Assembly: GCA_001898385.1 (NCBI GenBank)
Contig: MKTT01000112.1
Location: 1-64,000, forward strand
Length of the DNA: 64,000 bases
Reading direction: 5' to 3'
DNA from: Planctomycetales bacterium 71-10
GTDB taxonomy: Bacteria; Planctomycetota; Planctomycetia; Isosphaerales; Isosphaeraceae
In this document: in pieces, positions 9,776 through 18,216 of the stretch
How positions within the stretch are numbered: position 1 is the first letter of the stretch
Layout of the letters: each line of letters starts with the position of its first letter
Program-made: the position numbers and the translations under genes
Notes under the pieces: generated by a model
The model's input: only the letters and a program-made list of their open reading frames with translations
Databases searched by the model: none
What the model was told of the DNA's origin: nothing

Positions 9776-11257
9776 ATGAGACCGGCGAGAATCCGCGAAC
9801 GGTGCTGGGTCGCGGCGGTGCTCCTCACCTCCCTGACTTCCGCCGCCGCGCCGGCGCGGGCCGAAGCGCCGGCCCCGGCCGGGCGAGGGCTCGAGGCGGG
9901 GATCTGGACGCCCGCGTCGCGGGCCCTGCGCGAGACGATGGCCGACGGGATGCCGACGATCGTCGTCATCACCTCGCGGTCGGGCCCCGAGTCGGCCGCC
10001 CTCCGCCGCGACCTGGAGGCGTCCGAGCGCACCCGGGCGCTGACGCGCTCGGTGCGGCTCGCCGAGATGCCCGCGGAGATCTACGCCAAGCAGGTCGCCA
10101 AGCTGGGCGTCAAGTCGTTCCCGACCGTCGTCGTCTATCGCGAGGAGGGGGGGAAGCTCCAGACCGTCGCCGCCAAGGCGGGCCTGCGCGACGCCGCCGG
10201 CCTCTTCGCCTGGCTGATCGACCTGGCGCCGGCCGGCGCGGCGGGCCGGGACGAAGCCGTCGCGCGGACCTCCGGCGACGGCTATCCCTCGCCCCAGGCC
10301 TACCCCACCGAGCAGCGGCCCTCGATCCCCTCTTTCGCCCCGCCGAAGCAGCCGCCGGCCTACCAGCCCCCCGCGTACCAGCCGCCGGCCTACCAGCCGC
10401 CGGCCTATCAGGCCCCCCCGGCCTACCAGGCCCCGCCGGTGCAGTACGTCCCTCCGACGTCGCCGACCTACCTCCAGATGCAGCCGCCGGCGATGGTCGT
10501 CCAGCAGGCCCCCCAGCAGATCGTCCTGGCACCGACGCCCCCGCCCCAGGTGACGGTGGCGATGGCCCCTCAGCCGGTGTACTCGGCCCCGCCGATGCAG
10601 GCCCCTCAGCCCCAGCCGAACCTGTTCGCCCAGCCGATGCAGGCCCCGCAGCCGCAGCCGATGCAGGCGCCCCAGCCGCAGCCGATGCAGGCCCCGCAGC
10701 CGCAGCCGATGCAGGCCCCGCCGATGTTCGCGCCGCAGCCGCAGCCGATGCAGGCCCCGCCGATGTTCGCGCCGCAGCCGCAGCCGATGCAGGCCCCGGT
10801 CGGCCAGGCCCCGACGGCGATGGTCTTGCAGGCCCCGGGCCTGATCGACAGCGTGCTCGGGACGATCGGCGAGAACCTGGCGCGGCGGCGGAACCCCCGC
10901 GTGCAGATGAGCCCGGTCCCCATGCTGGCCCAGGCCCCGGTCGCCAACGCGCCGATGGCGCTGGCCCCGGCGGGCGCCCAGGCCTACGCCGCGATGACGG
11001 GCTACGTCCCCTCCGGGCCGCCGATCGGCGTGATCACGCCCGAAGAGACGTCGTTCGCCCCTTGCAACACCTACCACGCCCCGTGCCGCTTCCACCGCGG
11101 CATCTGCCCCGGGCCTCGCGGCGGGGGCGGCGACGACTGGGACGGCGGGCCTCGCGGGCACGGCGGCGGCTACTCGGCCCCCCCGTCCGGCCCCTCGGCC
11201 TCGCCGCAGTCGGAGGCCGGGTCGGGGTTCTTCAACTGGCTGGGCCATCGCAACTGA
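9776..11257 (+). CDS. Secreted thioredoxin-fold protein with Pro/Gln-rich repeat tail
   Basis: 493 residues. An ATG at 9719 overlaps the previous stop, but the ATG at 9776 has GGAAAGG 8 nt upstream and directly opens a signal peptide (WVAAVLLTSLTSAAAPARA). Residues about 40-145 look like a thioredoxin fold: WTPASRALRETMADGMP, then IVVITS, and a cis-Pro-like VKSFPTVVVY. The CxxC pair is absent, so redox catalysis is unlikely. Residues about 180-350 are YQPPA and QPMQAP repeats. The C-terminal part has a small Cys/His patch (CNTYHAPCRFHRGICPG) that could bind metal, then a Gly-rich stretch. A structural or scaffolding role outside the cytoplasm is inferred. Confidence 0.75.
   Translation: MRPARIRERCWVAAVLLTSLTSAAAPARAEAPAPAGRGLEAGIWTPASRALRETMADGMPTIVVITSRSGPESAALRRDLEASERTRALTRSVRLAEMPAEIYAKQVAKLGVKSFPTVVVYREEGGKLQTVAAKAGLRDAAGLFAWLIDLAPAGAAGRDEAVARTSGDGYPSPQAYPTEQRPSIPSFAPPKQPPAYQPPAYQPPAYQPPAYQAPPAYQAPPVQYVPPTSPTYLQMQPPAMVVQQAPQQIVLAPTPPPQVTVAMAPQPVYSAPPMQAPQPQPNLFAQPMQAPQPQPMQAPQPQPMQAPQPQPMQAPPMFAPQPQPMQAPPMFAPQPQPMQAPVGQAPTAMVLQAPGLIDSVLGTIGENLARRRNPRVQMSPVPMLAQAPVANAPMALAPAGAQAYAAMTGYVPSGPPIGVITPEETSFAPCNTYHAPCRFHRGICPGPRGGGGDDWDGGPRGHGGGYSAPPSGPSASPQSEAGSGFFNWLGHRN
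10629..10800 (+). repeat. Direct repeats encoding QPQPMQAP
   Basis: The in-frame unit CAGCCGCAGCCGATGCAGGC recurs about five times, partly interrupted by two copies of CCGATGTTCGCGCCG. It lies wholly inside the gene at 9776. Confidence 0.8.
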
Positions 11258-11287
11258 CCGGGGCCGTGCGAGGCTCATGAAACGGAC

Positions 11288-11323
11288 GACGCCGGCCGGG
11301 AGGATGGCCTCCCGGCCGGCGTC
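11288..11323. terminator. Bidirectional terminator between convergent genes
   Basis: A perfect 16-bp stem (GACGCCGGCCGGGAGG with its complement) around the tetraloop ATGG. It lies 30 nt after the plus-strand stop and 32 nt beyond the minus-strand stop. Confidence 0.8.
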
Positions 11324-11355
11324 GCGGCGTTTCGAAGGGCGTCGCGGCGGCCGGA

Positions 11356-14300
11356 TCAGGGATCGACGCGGAGCTGGACCGACGTCGCGCGCTGGAATTT
11401 GATCGACGGGGCCTCCTCGATCGTCTTGGGCTCCTCGGTCGACTTCGCGCGGAGCGTGGCGTCGCCGCGCTCGCGGGCGTCCTTGCGGCGGGCCTCGTCG
11501 TTGCGGGCCGGGTCCTCGGGGGGGATGTTCCGGCTGTCCTTGGTGGACTCGGCCTGCATGATGATGCGGTACTCGGCCCCCGTGGCGATCCGGTCGAAGG
11601 AGACGGTCGAGGTGTAGACGCCGTCGTCGGCCTGGCGATCGCCGTAGGTGCGGCCGTCGTCGTAGAAGTCCTGGGCGATCGGCTCGATCGTCCCGGAGCC
11701 GGCGTCGATCTTCTGGAGCGTGCCGACGACGCGGGCTCCGAGGATGGACGTGCCGCCGTAGACCTGGACCTCGACCAGGGCGCGGCGGTCCATGGCCCGC
11801 GCCAGGCCGCGGCGGGGGGGCGGGGGGACGAGGTCGGCGTCCTCCGTCCCCAGCGGCACAAGGGCCGCGGTGAGGCGGACGTTGGGCCGCGTGGAGGCGA
11901 CGGAGAATGTGAAGTTGATGCGGTCCGAGCCCACGCCCCGGAAGGTGGACTCCTTCAGGATCAGCCCGGCGGTGTACCAGCCGTTCTCCCCGAACTCCGG
12001 GGCGAAGTGGTAGATCAGGCAGGTGGGCGTGGACAGGTCGCGGTCCAGCTCGAGGGTCGGCGTCTGCTGGAGCCGGCCGTCGAAGTTGTAGAGCTTCAGC
12101 TCGGGGAGGACCCCGCGCAGGTCCTTCGGGTCGCGGATCGCGTCGTCGTCGACCCCGGGGAGGGGCCTGGTGAAGCCGATGATGATCTCGAACTCGGCGT
12201 TGGGCTTCTTGGGGTCGAACTTGACGTTGTCGGCGTAGAAGTGGGGGAGGCGGAACCGCCCCTCGGCCCGCCTCTCGTTGCCCTGGGCGTCGACCACGTC
12301 GACCGGCGGCAGGAGATGCCTGGGCTGGCCGTCGGGCCCGGCGACCATGCGGATCTTGTCCTCGATCATCTGGTACGCCCGCACGTGGGCCTCGCGGTTG
12401 ACCCGGTGGAAGATCGGCGTCATCTCCAGCGTCGAGGAACGCTCCAGCTCGTCCTCCAGATGGTGGACGAAGTTCTGCACGAGCCGGAGGCGGACCTCCT
12501 GGATCTTCAGGCCGAGGTAGGCGACGGTCCCCTTCTCCCCGCGCGCGGCGAAGGCGCTCCGCTGGGCCTTCAGCTTCTCCACGATCTCGGCGTTCAGCTC
12601 GTGGTAGGGGCGGGCCGGCTTGCCGAGGTCCCGGTCCTTGTCGTAGCTGGTGGAATAGAGCTGGTCCTCCTTGTAGTCGCGGTTGAGGAAGGGGCGATGG
12701 GACTCGAGCGCGGCGTTCAGGATGAACGCGGCCCGGTCGAGCGCCCCGCGGGCGCGGATGACGTGCTCCAGGAGCTTGTAGCGGAGGTCCTCCGCCCCCC
12801 CCTTCATGGTCATCCGGTTGTACCTGCCGACCAGGTCGTGGAGCGTCTCGACCTCCTGCTTGAGGCCCTGCTCGGCCTGGGCCGCGTCCGGATCCTCGCC
12901 CCGGGCCGGATCGAGGACCTGGGACATCGACGACGCCACGTCCTGGGCGTCGCCCCTGGAGAGGATCTCCGCGCCCACGAGGTCCGCGACGCCCGCCGCC
13001 CCGGCGTAGGAGACGGCGGCGTCGAGCAGGCCGATCGCGGCGGCGGTCTCGCCGTCGAGCTTCGTGGCCGCCCCCAGCAGGGCGATCGGGCCGGCGAGGT
13101 CGACCACCCGGCCCTTCTTCTCCGCGTCCGCCGAGTCGAGCCGCGCGAGGGCCTTCTTCAACTCCTCGTTGGGGGCGCCCTGGGCGGCCCTGAGGACGCG
13201 GACCGCCCCGGGCAGGTCGGCGGGCTTCTCGCCCGAGGCGCCCTTCTCCCGCACCTTCCGGAGCCAATCCGCCACGGCCTTCAGGCCGGCCCCCGGGGGC
13301 CCCTGCTCCAGCAGCGCGACGGCCCCGACGGCCCGCGGGGCCTCGGCGGCCCTGAGCCGCCCGATCGCGTCCTCGGCCTCCGCCTTGGTGACCGCTTCGA
13401 AGATCGCGCCGGCGTCGAGCGGCCCGTTCGCGAGCCGGGCGGCCTCGAGCAGGCCGATGGCGTGGCGGAACTCGCCCGGAGGCTCGGCCAGCAGGCCGAC
13501 GGCCTCCTTCAGGGACGCCTCGAACGCCTCGGGGCCCTCGCGGCGCGCGTCCTCGACCTCCTCCAGGAGGCCCAGGCAGGCCGCCGGCGAGTCGCACGGC
13601 TTCCGCACCTTCGTCTCCAGGAGCGACGCCGCGGCCTTGACGTCGTCCGACCGGCCGCTGAAGAAGCCGCTCATCGCCTCGATGGCCCCCCTCACGCGAG
13701 CGAACGGCTCGTCGATGGGGGACTCCTTGAACTCTCCCCGCCTGGGATCGTCCAGCAGCCAGGGCGTCTCGCGACGGTCCTCGCGATAGCCCGGCCCGTC
13801 GATCCGGTCCTGGTACGGCAGGATCAGCCAGGAGCCGGAGGTCTGGTCGTTCTTCAGCCGCTGGGCGACGGCCCCGACCTCGTCCACGTCGGCGATGGTG
13901 ATGATCGACCCCCCGCTGCCGACGGCGATGTCGCGCAGCTCGCGCGGGACGTCGGCGGTGCTCACCAGCACGAGGTCGATCCGGACGTCCCCCTTGCGGA
14001 TGATCTGGCGGCGGAACGACTCGAACAGGGTGATCAGCTCCGCGGGGATGCCCCCCGGCGGCGCCAGGACGACGACGTTCTCGATCTGGTTGCGGGCGAC
14101 CGCGGTCGCGAGCTCGTTGATCGTGGCCCGCAGCTCGGCCTCGCGCTGGTTCCGCGCCCGGTCGCGGTCTTTCAGCTCGGAGATGCGCCGCAGCCGCTCC
14201 TTCTCGGCCCGCTGGGGGGCCGGCAGGGCCATGAGGTCGCGGCGCTCCTGGGCCCGGCGCTTCTGGGCCTCGGTGACGAAGACCTGGACCTGCGCCCGCT

Positions 14301-15870
14301 GGATCAGCTTGGAGAACAGCTCGACGTACTGGTCGCGGACGTCGGAGTAGCGGAACATGCCCGCCTGGGTGAAGATGAAGTCGTAGCGGGGGTCGAGCGG
14401 ATCGGGGTCGACGATCACGGTCCGGCGGCGGCCGAAGCCGGTGGAGGCGGTCCGGCCGGGGAGGTAGCGGTTCAGGCCGGTGTCGATGGAGTTCAGGGCC
14501 TCCAGCCGGCTCTCCGTCCCGGGGACGCCGATCTCGGTGGCGATGTCCAGGATGGTCCCGGCCGACTCGCGATCCAACTTGATGTGCTGAAGGGCCGCCT
14601 CGTAGAGGTCCTGGTCGGCCCGCTTCTCCACCACGCCGGCGATGGCCTGCGCGGCGACGTCCTCCAGATAGCGGCGGATCTCCGGGTCGGGCGAGCGGCC
14701 GACGACCGGCGCGGAGCCCACCGTCCCGCCGAGCCCGGAGAGGAACGACAGCACGTCGCGGGCCAGCCGGCGCTTGAGCGAGTCGTCGCCCTCCTTGGGC
14801 GACTCGTCCTTGAGCTTCAGGGCCTGGGTCGAGGCGAATCGGGCGATCAGCGCCTCCACCGGCCGGAGCTGCGGCGGCACCGCCACCGAGACGATCGAGC
14901 CGGCCTGGCGCAGCACCTTCTCGACCACCGGCCCCAGCTCGCGGCGCTCCATCGACAGCCCGTGGTCGCGGAACTGCTGCTCCAGGAACTTCTGGGCCAG
15001 GCTCCTGAGGGGGCCGATCTCCTTCAGCGCCGAGCCGTTCGCCTTGGCGGCCGCCTTGGCCTCGGCCTCCTCGCGGATCTTGCCGACGGCGGCGGAGACG
15101 ATGTTGTCCTGCTTCGACTGCTGCATCGCGACCACCGCGACGGCCTGGGCCTTGTCCTGGGGCTGGCCGTCCTCGGCGCCGGACGTCACCTTGCGGTCGC
15201 TGAAGAACTTGTCGACGATCTTCTGGCAGGAGGCCCGCTGCGAGGCGTCCTCGACGTGGTCCTCCTGGCAGAAGCGGCCGTACCAGCCGTGCCGGCTCCC
15301 CTGCGAGAGGTAGTTGTCCATCAGGCAGCCGGGGCCGCCGGGGTTCGCCAGGGGGCAGCCCTGGGGGAAGTTGTACTCGTCCACCAGCCCGAAGACGTAG
15401 TGGCACACCTCGTGCGCCGCCGTCAGGACGTAGTCCTGCTCCCACTCCTTGGCGAGCACCTGGTAGTACAGGCCGATCTGCCCCGGCCGCCCCTCGATCG
15501 CCCCCGCGATCGCCCAGCCGCCCCGGCCCGGGTCGCCCGTCAGCGAGATCACCACGTCGGCGCGGCGGGCGTCGGGGACCAGGTCCAGGGCCGAGATCCT
15601 CAGCCGCCCCCCCGTCGCCTTCGCCAGCGAGTCGCTCACCTTCAGCACCACCGCCCGGACCGTCGCGTCCTGCTCCTTCGACGGCTGCTGCGGCGCGCCG
15701 ATCGCCGCGTCGCCGAACGCCCCGGGCGTCAGCGAGGCGTACGTGTAGGTGAATCGCATCGACCGCGATTCGGCGTCGTATCGGGCCGGGCCGGCCGTCG
15801 CCAGCCCCGTCGTCACGACGATGCAGGCCGCCAGGAGCCCCCGCGCGGCGAGCCGCAACCTTTCCCTCAT
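11356..15870 (-). CDS. CLCA-like secreted metalloprotease/VWA protein
   Basis: 1504 residues. The chosen ATG has GGGGAGG upstream and opens a signal peptide; an extension to 15936 lacks both. About residues 130-150 carry HEVCHYVFGLVDEYN, which matches the HExxHxxxGxxDEYN zinc-protease signature of CLCA (so-called calcium-activated chloride channel regulator) proteins. A Cys-rich segment follows (C-P-L-A-N...C-L-M-D...C-Q-E-D...C), as in that family. About residues 430-640 resemble a VWA domain, including IDLVLVSTADVPRELRDIA with GGSIITI, but no DxSxS metal site is seen. A helical middle region follows. The C-terminus has a beta domain with FYDDGRTYGDRQADDGVY, like the CLCA C-terminal DDGxxxDxxxxDGxY element. 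Probably an extracellular self-processing protease or adhesin. Confidence 0.8.
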   Translation of the reverse strand: MRERLRLAARGLLAACIVVTTGLATAGPARYDAESRSMRFTYTYASLTPGAFGDAAIGAPQQPSKEQDATVRAVVLKVSDSLAKATGGRLRISALDLVPDARRADVVISLTGDPGRGGWAIAGAIEGRPGQIGLYYQVLAKEWEQDYVLTAAHEVCHYVFGLVDEYNFPQGCPLANPGGPGCLMDNYLSQGSRHGWYGRFCQEDHVEDASQRASCQKIVDKFFSDRKVTSGAEDGQPQDKAQAVAVVAMQQSKQDNIVSAAVGKIREEAEAKAAAKANGSALKEIGPLRSLAQKFLEQQFRDHGLSMERRELGPVVEKVLRQAGSIVSVAVPPQLRPVEALIARFASTQALKLKDESPKEGDDSLKRRLARDVLSFLSGLGGTVGSAPVVGRSPDPEIRRYLEDVAAQAIAGVVEKRADQDLYEAALQHIKLDRESAGTILDIATEIGVPGTESRLEALNSIDTGLNRYLPGRTASTGFGRRRTVIVDPDPLDPRYDFIFTQAGMFRYSDVRDQYVELFSKLIQRAQVQVFVTEAQKRRAQERRDLMALPAPQRAEKERLRRISELKDRDRARNQREAELRATINELATAVARNQIENVVVLAPPGGIPAELITLFESFRRQIIRKGDVRIDLVLVSTADVPRELRDIAVGSGGSIITIADVDEVGAVAQRLKNDQTSGSWLILPYQDRIDGPGYREDRRETPWLLDDPRRGEFKESPIDEPFARVRGAIEAMSGFFSGRSDDVKAAASLLETKVRKPCDSPAACLGLLEEVEDARREGPEAFEASLKEAVGLLAEPPGEFRHAIGLLEAARLANGPLDAGAIFEAVTKAEAEDAIGRLRAAEAPRAVGAVALLEQGPPGAGLKAVADWLRKVREKGASGEKPADLPGAVRVLRAAQGAPNEELKKALARLDSADAEKKGRVVDLAGPIALLGAATKLDGETAAAIGLLDAAVSYAGAAGVADLVGAEILSRGDAQDVASSMSQVLDPARGEDPDAAQAEQGLKQEVETLHDLVGRYNRMTMKGGAEDLRYKLLEHVIRARGALDRAAFILNAALESHRPFLNRDYKEDQLYSTSYDKDRDLGKPARPYHELNAEIVEKLKAQRSAFAARGEKGTVAYLGLKIQEVRLRLVQNFVHHLEDELERSSTLEMTPIFHRVNREAHVRAYQMIEDKIRMVAGPDGQPRHLLPPVDVVDAQGNERRAEGRFRLPHFYADNVKFDPKKPNAEFEIIIGFTRPLPGVDDDAIRDPKDLRGVLPELKLYNFDGRLQQTPTLELDRDLSTPTCLIYHFAPEFGENGWYTAGLILKESTFRGVGSDRINFTFSVASTRPNVRLTAALVPLGTEDADLVPPPPRRGLARAMDRRALVEVQVYGGTSILGARVVGTLQKIDAGSGTIEPIAQDFYDDGRTYGDRQADDGVYTSTVSFDRIATGAEYRIIMQAESTKDSRNIPPEDPARNDEARRKDARERGDATLRAKSTEEPKTIEEAPSIKFQRATSVQLRVDP

Positions 15871-16185
15871 CCCCGACCTCCCCTCGGATCGACCCGTCGC
15901 GCGGCATGAAAATGCGTTTTTATCCAGCCTTCGCAATCACCCAAGTTTAACTCGGAAATGATTTCGGATCAAACCGCGAAATCCCAAAAGTCGTCCGCGG
16001 CGGGGCGACCGCGACGGATCGGGCGAATCCGGGCGATTCGCGCTCGGAAATCATCGATCGGGTATACTTGGGCATACCCTCGATCCGGCCCCCGGCCGGC
16101 GGGGACGCCCGGAGAGCGGCGCCGGATCGGCCCGCGAGGTCCCGAGGGAACGGATTCCGACACCGCGTCACGGAGAGCACTCACG
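15871..16185. other. Divergent intergenic region
   Basis: 315 bases, relatively A+T-rich near 15910-15990. TATACT at 16063-16068 is a fair -10 candidate for the plus-strand gene and lies inside an imperfect palindrome (GGTATAC-TTGG-GCATACC). No matching -35 was found. Confidence 0.4.
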
Positions 16186-16956
16186 ATGGCGATGCGCATC
16201 CATTCGGCGACGTCGGGCGCGTGGGCCGCGTGCCTCGCGGCCGGCCTCGCGGCCGTCCCGACGACCGCCTCGGCCGGCGAGCGGCACCGCCCGCTCGTCT
16301 ACATGACCCCGGTCGCGCCGGTCGTCCCCTACGCCGCCCCCGCGCCGATCTATTCGGCCCCGGCGTACGCGGCCCCGGCGTATTCCGCCCCCTACATGAT
16401 GAGCAGCACCTACTCGGCCCCGGCCGTCTACTCCGCCCCGGCGGCCGTGGTCGGCAACGCGCCGGCCGCCAACGGCGCCGTCTCCCGGATCAAGGCCGTC
16501 GACCGGGCGGACCTCATCGAGGACGCCAGGCACGACATGAAGAGCGACTCCAGCGAAGGCAAGCTCAGCGAGCGCCGCAAGAGCCTTCGCGAGAAGGTCC
16601 GCGGCCTCTACGCCGCGGCGGTCGACGACGAGGAGACCGCGCTCAACGCCGCCGAGGAGCAGGACGTGGAGGCTATCGTGGCCTCGCTGCTCGACCCCAA
16701 CGGCGCGGGCCTGACCCCGGTTGCGAGCCTGGCCCCGGTCGCGGGCCAAGCCCCGGCCGTCTACCAGCAGGCCCCGGCCGTCTACCAGCAGGCCCCGGCC
16801 GTCTACCAGCAGGCCCCGGCCGTCTACCAGCAGGCCCCGGCCGTCGGCTACGCCCCGGTGGTCTACCAGCAGGCCCCCTCGATGTATATCCAGCCGATGA
16901 CGCCCGTGCAGTTCCTGGTTCCGGTCCAGTCCAAGCACGGCCTCTTCCGTCGTTGA
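16186..16956 (+). CDS. Secreted Ala/Pro/Tyr-rich repeat protein
   Basis: 256 residues. The ATG has CGGAGAG 9 nt upstream and starts a signal peptide ending near ASA-GE. Residues 30-95 are rich in YSAPAY motifs. A charged helical segment (about 105-165) starts with RIKAVDRADLIEDARHD and includes SLREKVRGLYAAAVDDEET. A Gln/Tyr-rich repeat (APAVYQQ) follows. The composition resembles the protein at 9776, but there is no shared fold. No enzyme motif is visible. The repeat region and signal peptide suggest an extracellular or envelope structural protein. Confidence 0.7.
   Translation: MAMRIHSATSGAWAACLAAGLAAVPTTASAGERHRPLVYMTPVAPVVPYAAPAPIYSAPAYAAPAYSAPYMMSSTYSAPAVYSAPAAVVGNAPAANGAVSRIKAVDRADLIEDARHDMKSDSSEGKLSERRKSLREKVRGLYAAAVDDEETALNAAEEQDVEAIVASLLDPNGAGLTPVASLAPVAGQAPAVYQQAPAVYQQAPAVYQQAPAVYQQAPAVGYAPVVYQQAPSMYIQPMTPVQFLVPVQSKHGLFRR
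16750..16833 (+). repeat. Four perfect 21-bp direct repeats encoding APAVYQQ
   Basis: The unit GCCCCGGCCGTCTACCAGCA plus G is repeated four times without change, then breaks into a partial copy. Identity at third positions points to recent slippage expansion. Confidence 0.9.
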
Positions 16957-17098
16957 TCGGGCCCGGCCTCGGCTCGCAGATCACGATCGTGCGGGCGTCC
17001 TCGGCCCGATCGGCCGTCGAGGGTGCCGGGAGATGGGATTCGTCCGGCGGCCTCCGTCGGCGAGCGACGGGCGTGGCGATCTCCGTCGAGGCAGGAAT

Positions 17099-17158
17099 GC
17101 GAACCGGCCCGGGGGGTGTCCCCCGGGCCGGGAAGCCCCGCGAGGGGGACCGGTTCGC
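17099..17158. terminator. Nested hairpins between convergent genes
   Basis: The inner stem is 12 bp (CCGGCCCGGGGG at 17104-17115 with 17120-17131) around loop GTGT. An outer 9-bp repeat, GCGAACCGG, pairs with CCGGTTCGC at 17150-17158. The two foldings compete. It could stop transcription from either side. Confidence 0.65.
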
Positions 17159-17166
17159 TTCAGGGC

Positions 17167-17439
17167 TCAGGCCTTGGGGGCCTCGGCCGGGGCGTCGGCC
17201 TTGGGGGCCTCGGCCGGGGCGTCGACCTTGGGGGCCTCGGCCGGGGCGTCGACCTTGGGCTCCTCGGCCGGGGCCGGGGTGACGGCCGGCGGGGCCTCGG
17301 CCGGCTTGTCGGCGGGGGCCGGGGCGGCCGGCGGCGGGGTCGACGGGGTCGGCGGGACCTCTTCGGTGTTGCAGCCGGTGAGGACGAGGCACAGGCCGAA
17401 CGCGGAGGCCGGAAGCAGGGCCTTCAGGGCGGCTTTCAT
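17167..17439 (-). CDS. Small Ala/Pro-rich lipoprotein
   Basis: 90 residues. The chosen ATG has AAGGAG seven nt upstream; an ATG 18 nt earlier lacks one. Residues 1-24 are a type II signal with the lipobox LVLTGC, so the mature protein is probably anchored by lipidated Cys. The rest is an AEAPKVDAP-type repeat with acidic and basic residues, likely a flexible spacer. No folded domain is left, so it may serve as a wall spacer or tether. Its length probably varies between strains because the DNA repeat is nearly perfect. Confidence 0.75.
   Translation of the reverse strand: MKAALKALLPASAFGLCLVLTGCNTEEVPPTPSTPPPAAPAPADKPAEAPPAVTPAPAEEPKVDAPAEAPKVDAPAEAPKADAPAEAPKA
17171..17251 (-). repeat. Three 27-bp direct repeats in the lipoprotein gene
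   Basis: Units at 17171-17197, 17198-17224 and 17225-17251 differ only at the first base (G/G/A). A degenerate fourth copy follows. They encode the nine-residue DAPAEAPK(V/A) repeat. Confidence 0.85.
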
Positions 17440-17799
17440 CGTGATCGCTCCTTGCATGAGGGAGGAAGCGGGGCGGGGCGTCGGATTCGACGCTCCCGGT
17501 GCATCGTTGCACCCGGCCGTCGCCGGGGAGGCGACGGCATCGCCACGCAGAATCCGGGACTCATTCTAGTGGCCCCTCCGGAGGGGAGCAACGACCTACC
17601 CACCGATTGGGCGGAGACTCTTTTTCTAGGGAGCAACCGGGTTGCGGCCGATCGCGGCGGCGACCTCCGAATCCCCTCGGCTCCCCCGCCCCGCCCCGTC
17701 CCCCTCAAGATCCGGCCGAGACGGCCCGATAAACATCGATGCGGTCGATGAGCCCCGACCGTCCCCACGGCCCTCTCGCCCCGGAGCAGGAGTCCTCCC
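17440..17799. other. Divergent intergenic region
   Basis: 360 bases between the lipoprotein and acyl carrier protein genes. It contains TAGAAT on the minus strand (17563-17568) with TTGCTC 17 nt upstream as a weak promoter candidate for the lipoprotein. It also holds a CCCTCCGGAGGG palindrome in that spacer. Nothing else is recognised. Confidence 0.35.
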
Positions 17800-18078
17800 A
17801 TGATCCCATCGCCGACCGCCCCGGACGACCTCGCGGCGGCCATGCCGGCCGTCGTCGACCTGATCCGGTCCGTCTCCGAAAAGGCCAGGACCAGGATCAT
17901 CCAGCCGGAGACCCTGCTCCTGGAGGAGCTGGCCCTCGACTCGCTCGACATGGTGCGCGTCGTCATGCTGATGGAAGACCGCCACGGCGTCAGCATCGAC
18001 CTGGATGAGGTCGCCGACATGCGCACCGCCGGCGACGTCGCCCGCTCGCTGGCCCGCGAGGCCCGCGCCGCCGCCTGA
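17800..18078 (+). CDS. Acyl carrier protein-like protein (orphan)
   Basis: 92 residues, about the usual carrier-protein length. The ATG has AGGAG seven nt upstream. The phosphopantetheine attachment site is visible as LALDSLDMVRVVMLMEDRHGV (Ser of DSL near residue 48). It is flanked by the usual acidic helix and the ending DLDEVADMRTAGDVARSL. No ketosynthase, acyltransferase or adenylation gene is adjacent, so it is not the housekeeping fatty-acid AcpP cluster. It may serve a specialised acyl chain or a distant synthase. The family is secure; the pathway is unknown. Confidence 0.85.
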   Translation: MIPSPTAPDDLAAAMPAVVDLIRSVSEKARTRIIQPETLLLEELALDSLDMVRVVMLMEDRHGVSIDLDEVADMRTAGDVARSLAREARAAA

Positions 18079-18173
18079 CGCCGTCCCGTAAGGGTCGACG
18101 TAACTCCAAAGCCCCATGCAGCCTGGGCAGCGGCCCAGCCTACGCAGGCCGTCGCTCCCGGTCCCCCATGAGC

Positions 18174-18203
18174 CGCGTCCTGCGACGGCCCCCGCGGGAC
18201 GCG
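18174..18203. terminator. Possible terminator between convergent genes
   Basis: A 7-bp stem, CGCGTCC with GGACGCG, across a 16-nt loop. It lies between the carrier protein stop and the minus-strand stop at 18217. Confidence 0.35.
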
Positions 18204-18216
18204 CGAGCGGGCGGGA

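Noticed and set aside
9476..15907. A 2143-residue open frame on the minus strand overlapping several genes
   Set aside because: It is Arg/Gly/Pro-rich with no domain and antisense or out of frame to well-supported genes. High GC makes such stop-free frames common.
12007..15909. A 1300-residue plus-strand open frame opposite the CLCA-like gene
   Set aside because: Composition is Leu/Gly/Arg-rich mirror coding. The minus-strand frame has the signal peptide, ribosome site and HExxH motif.
16750..16833. Another array-like repeat
   Set aside because: Contiguous 21-bp coding repeats without spacers.
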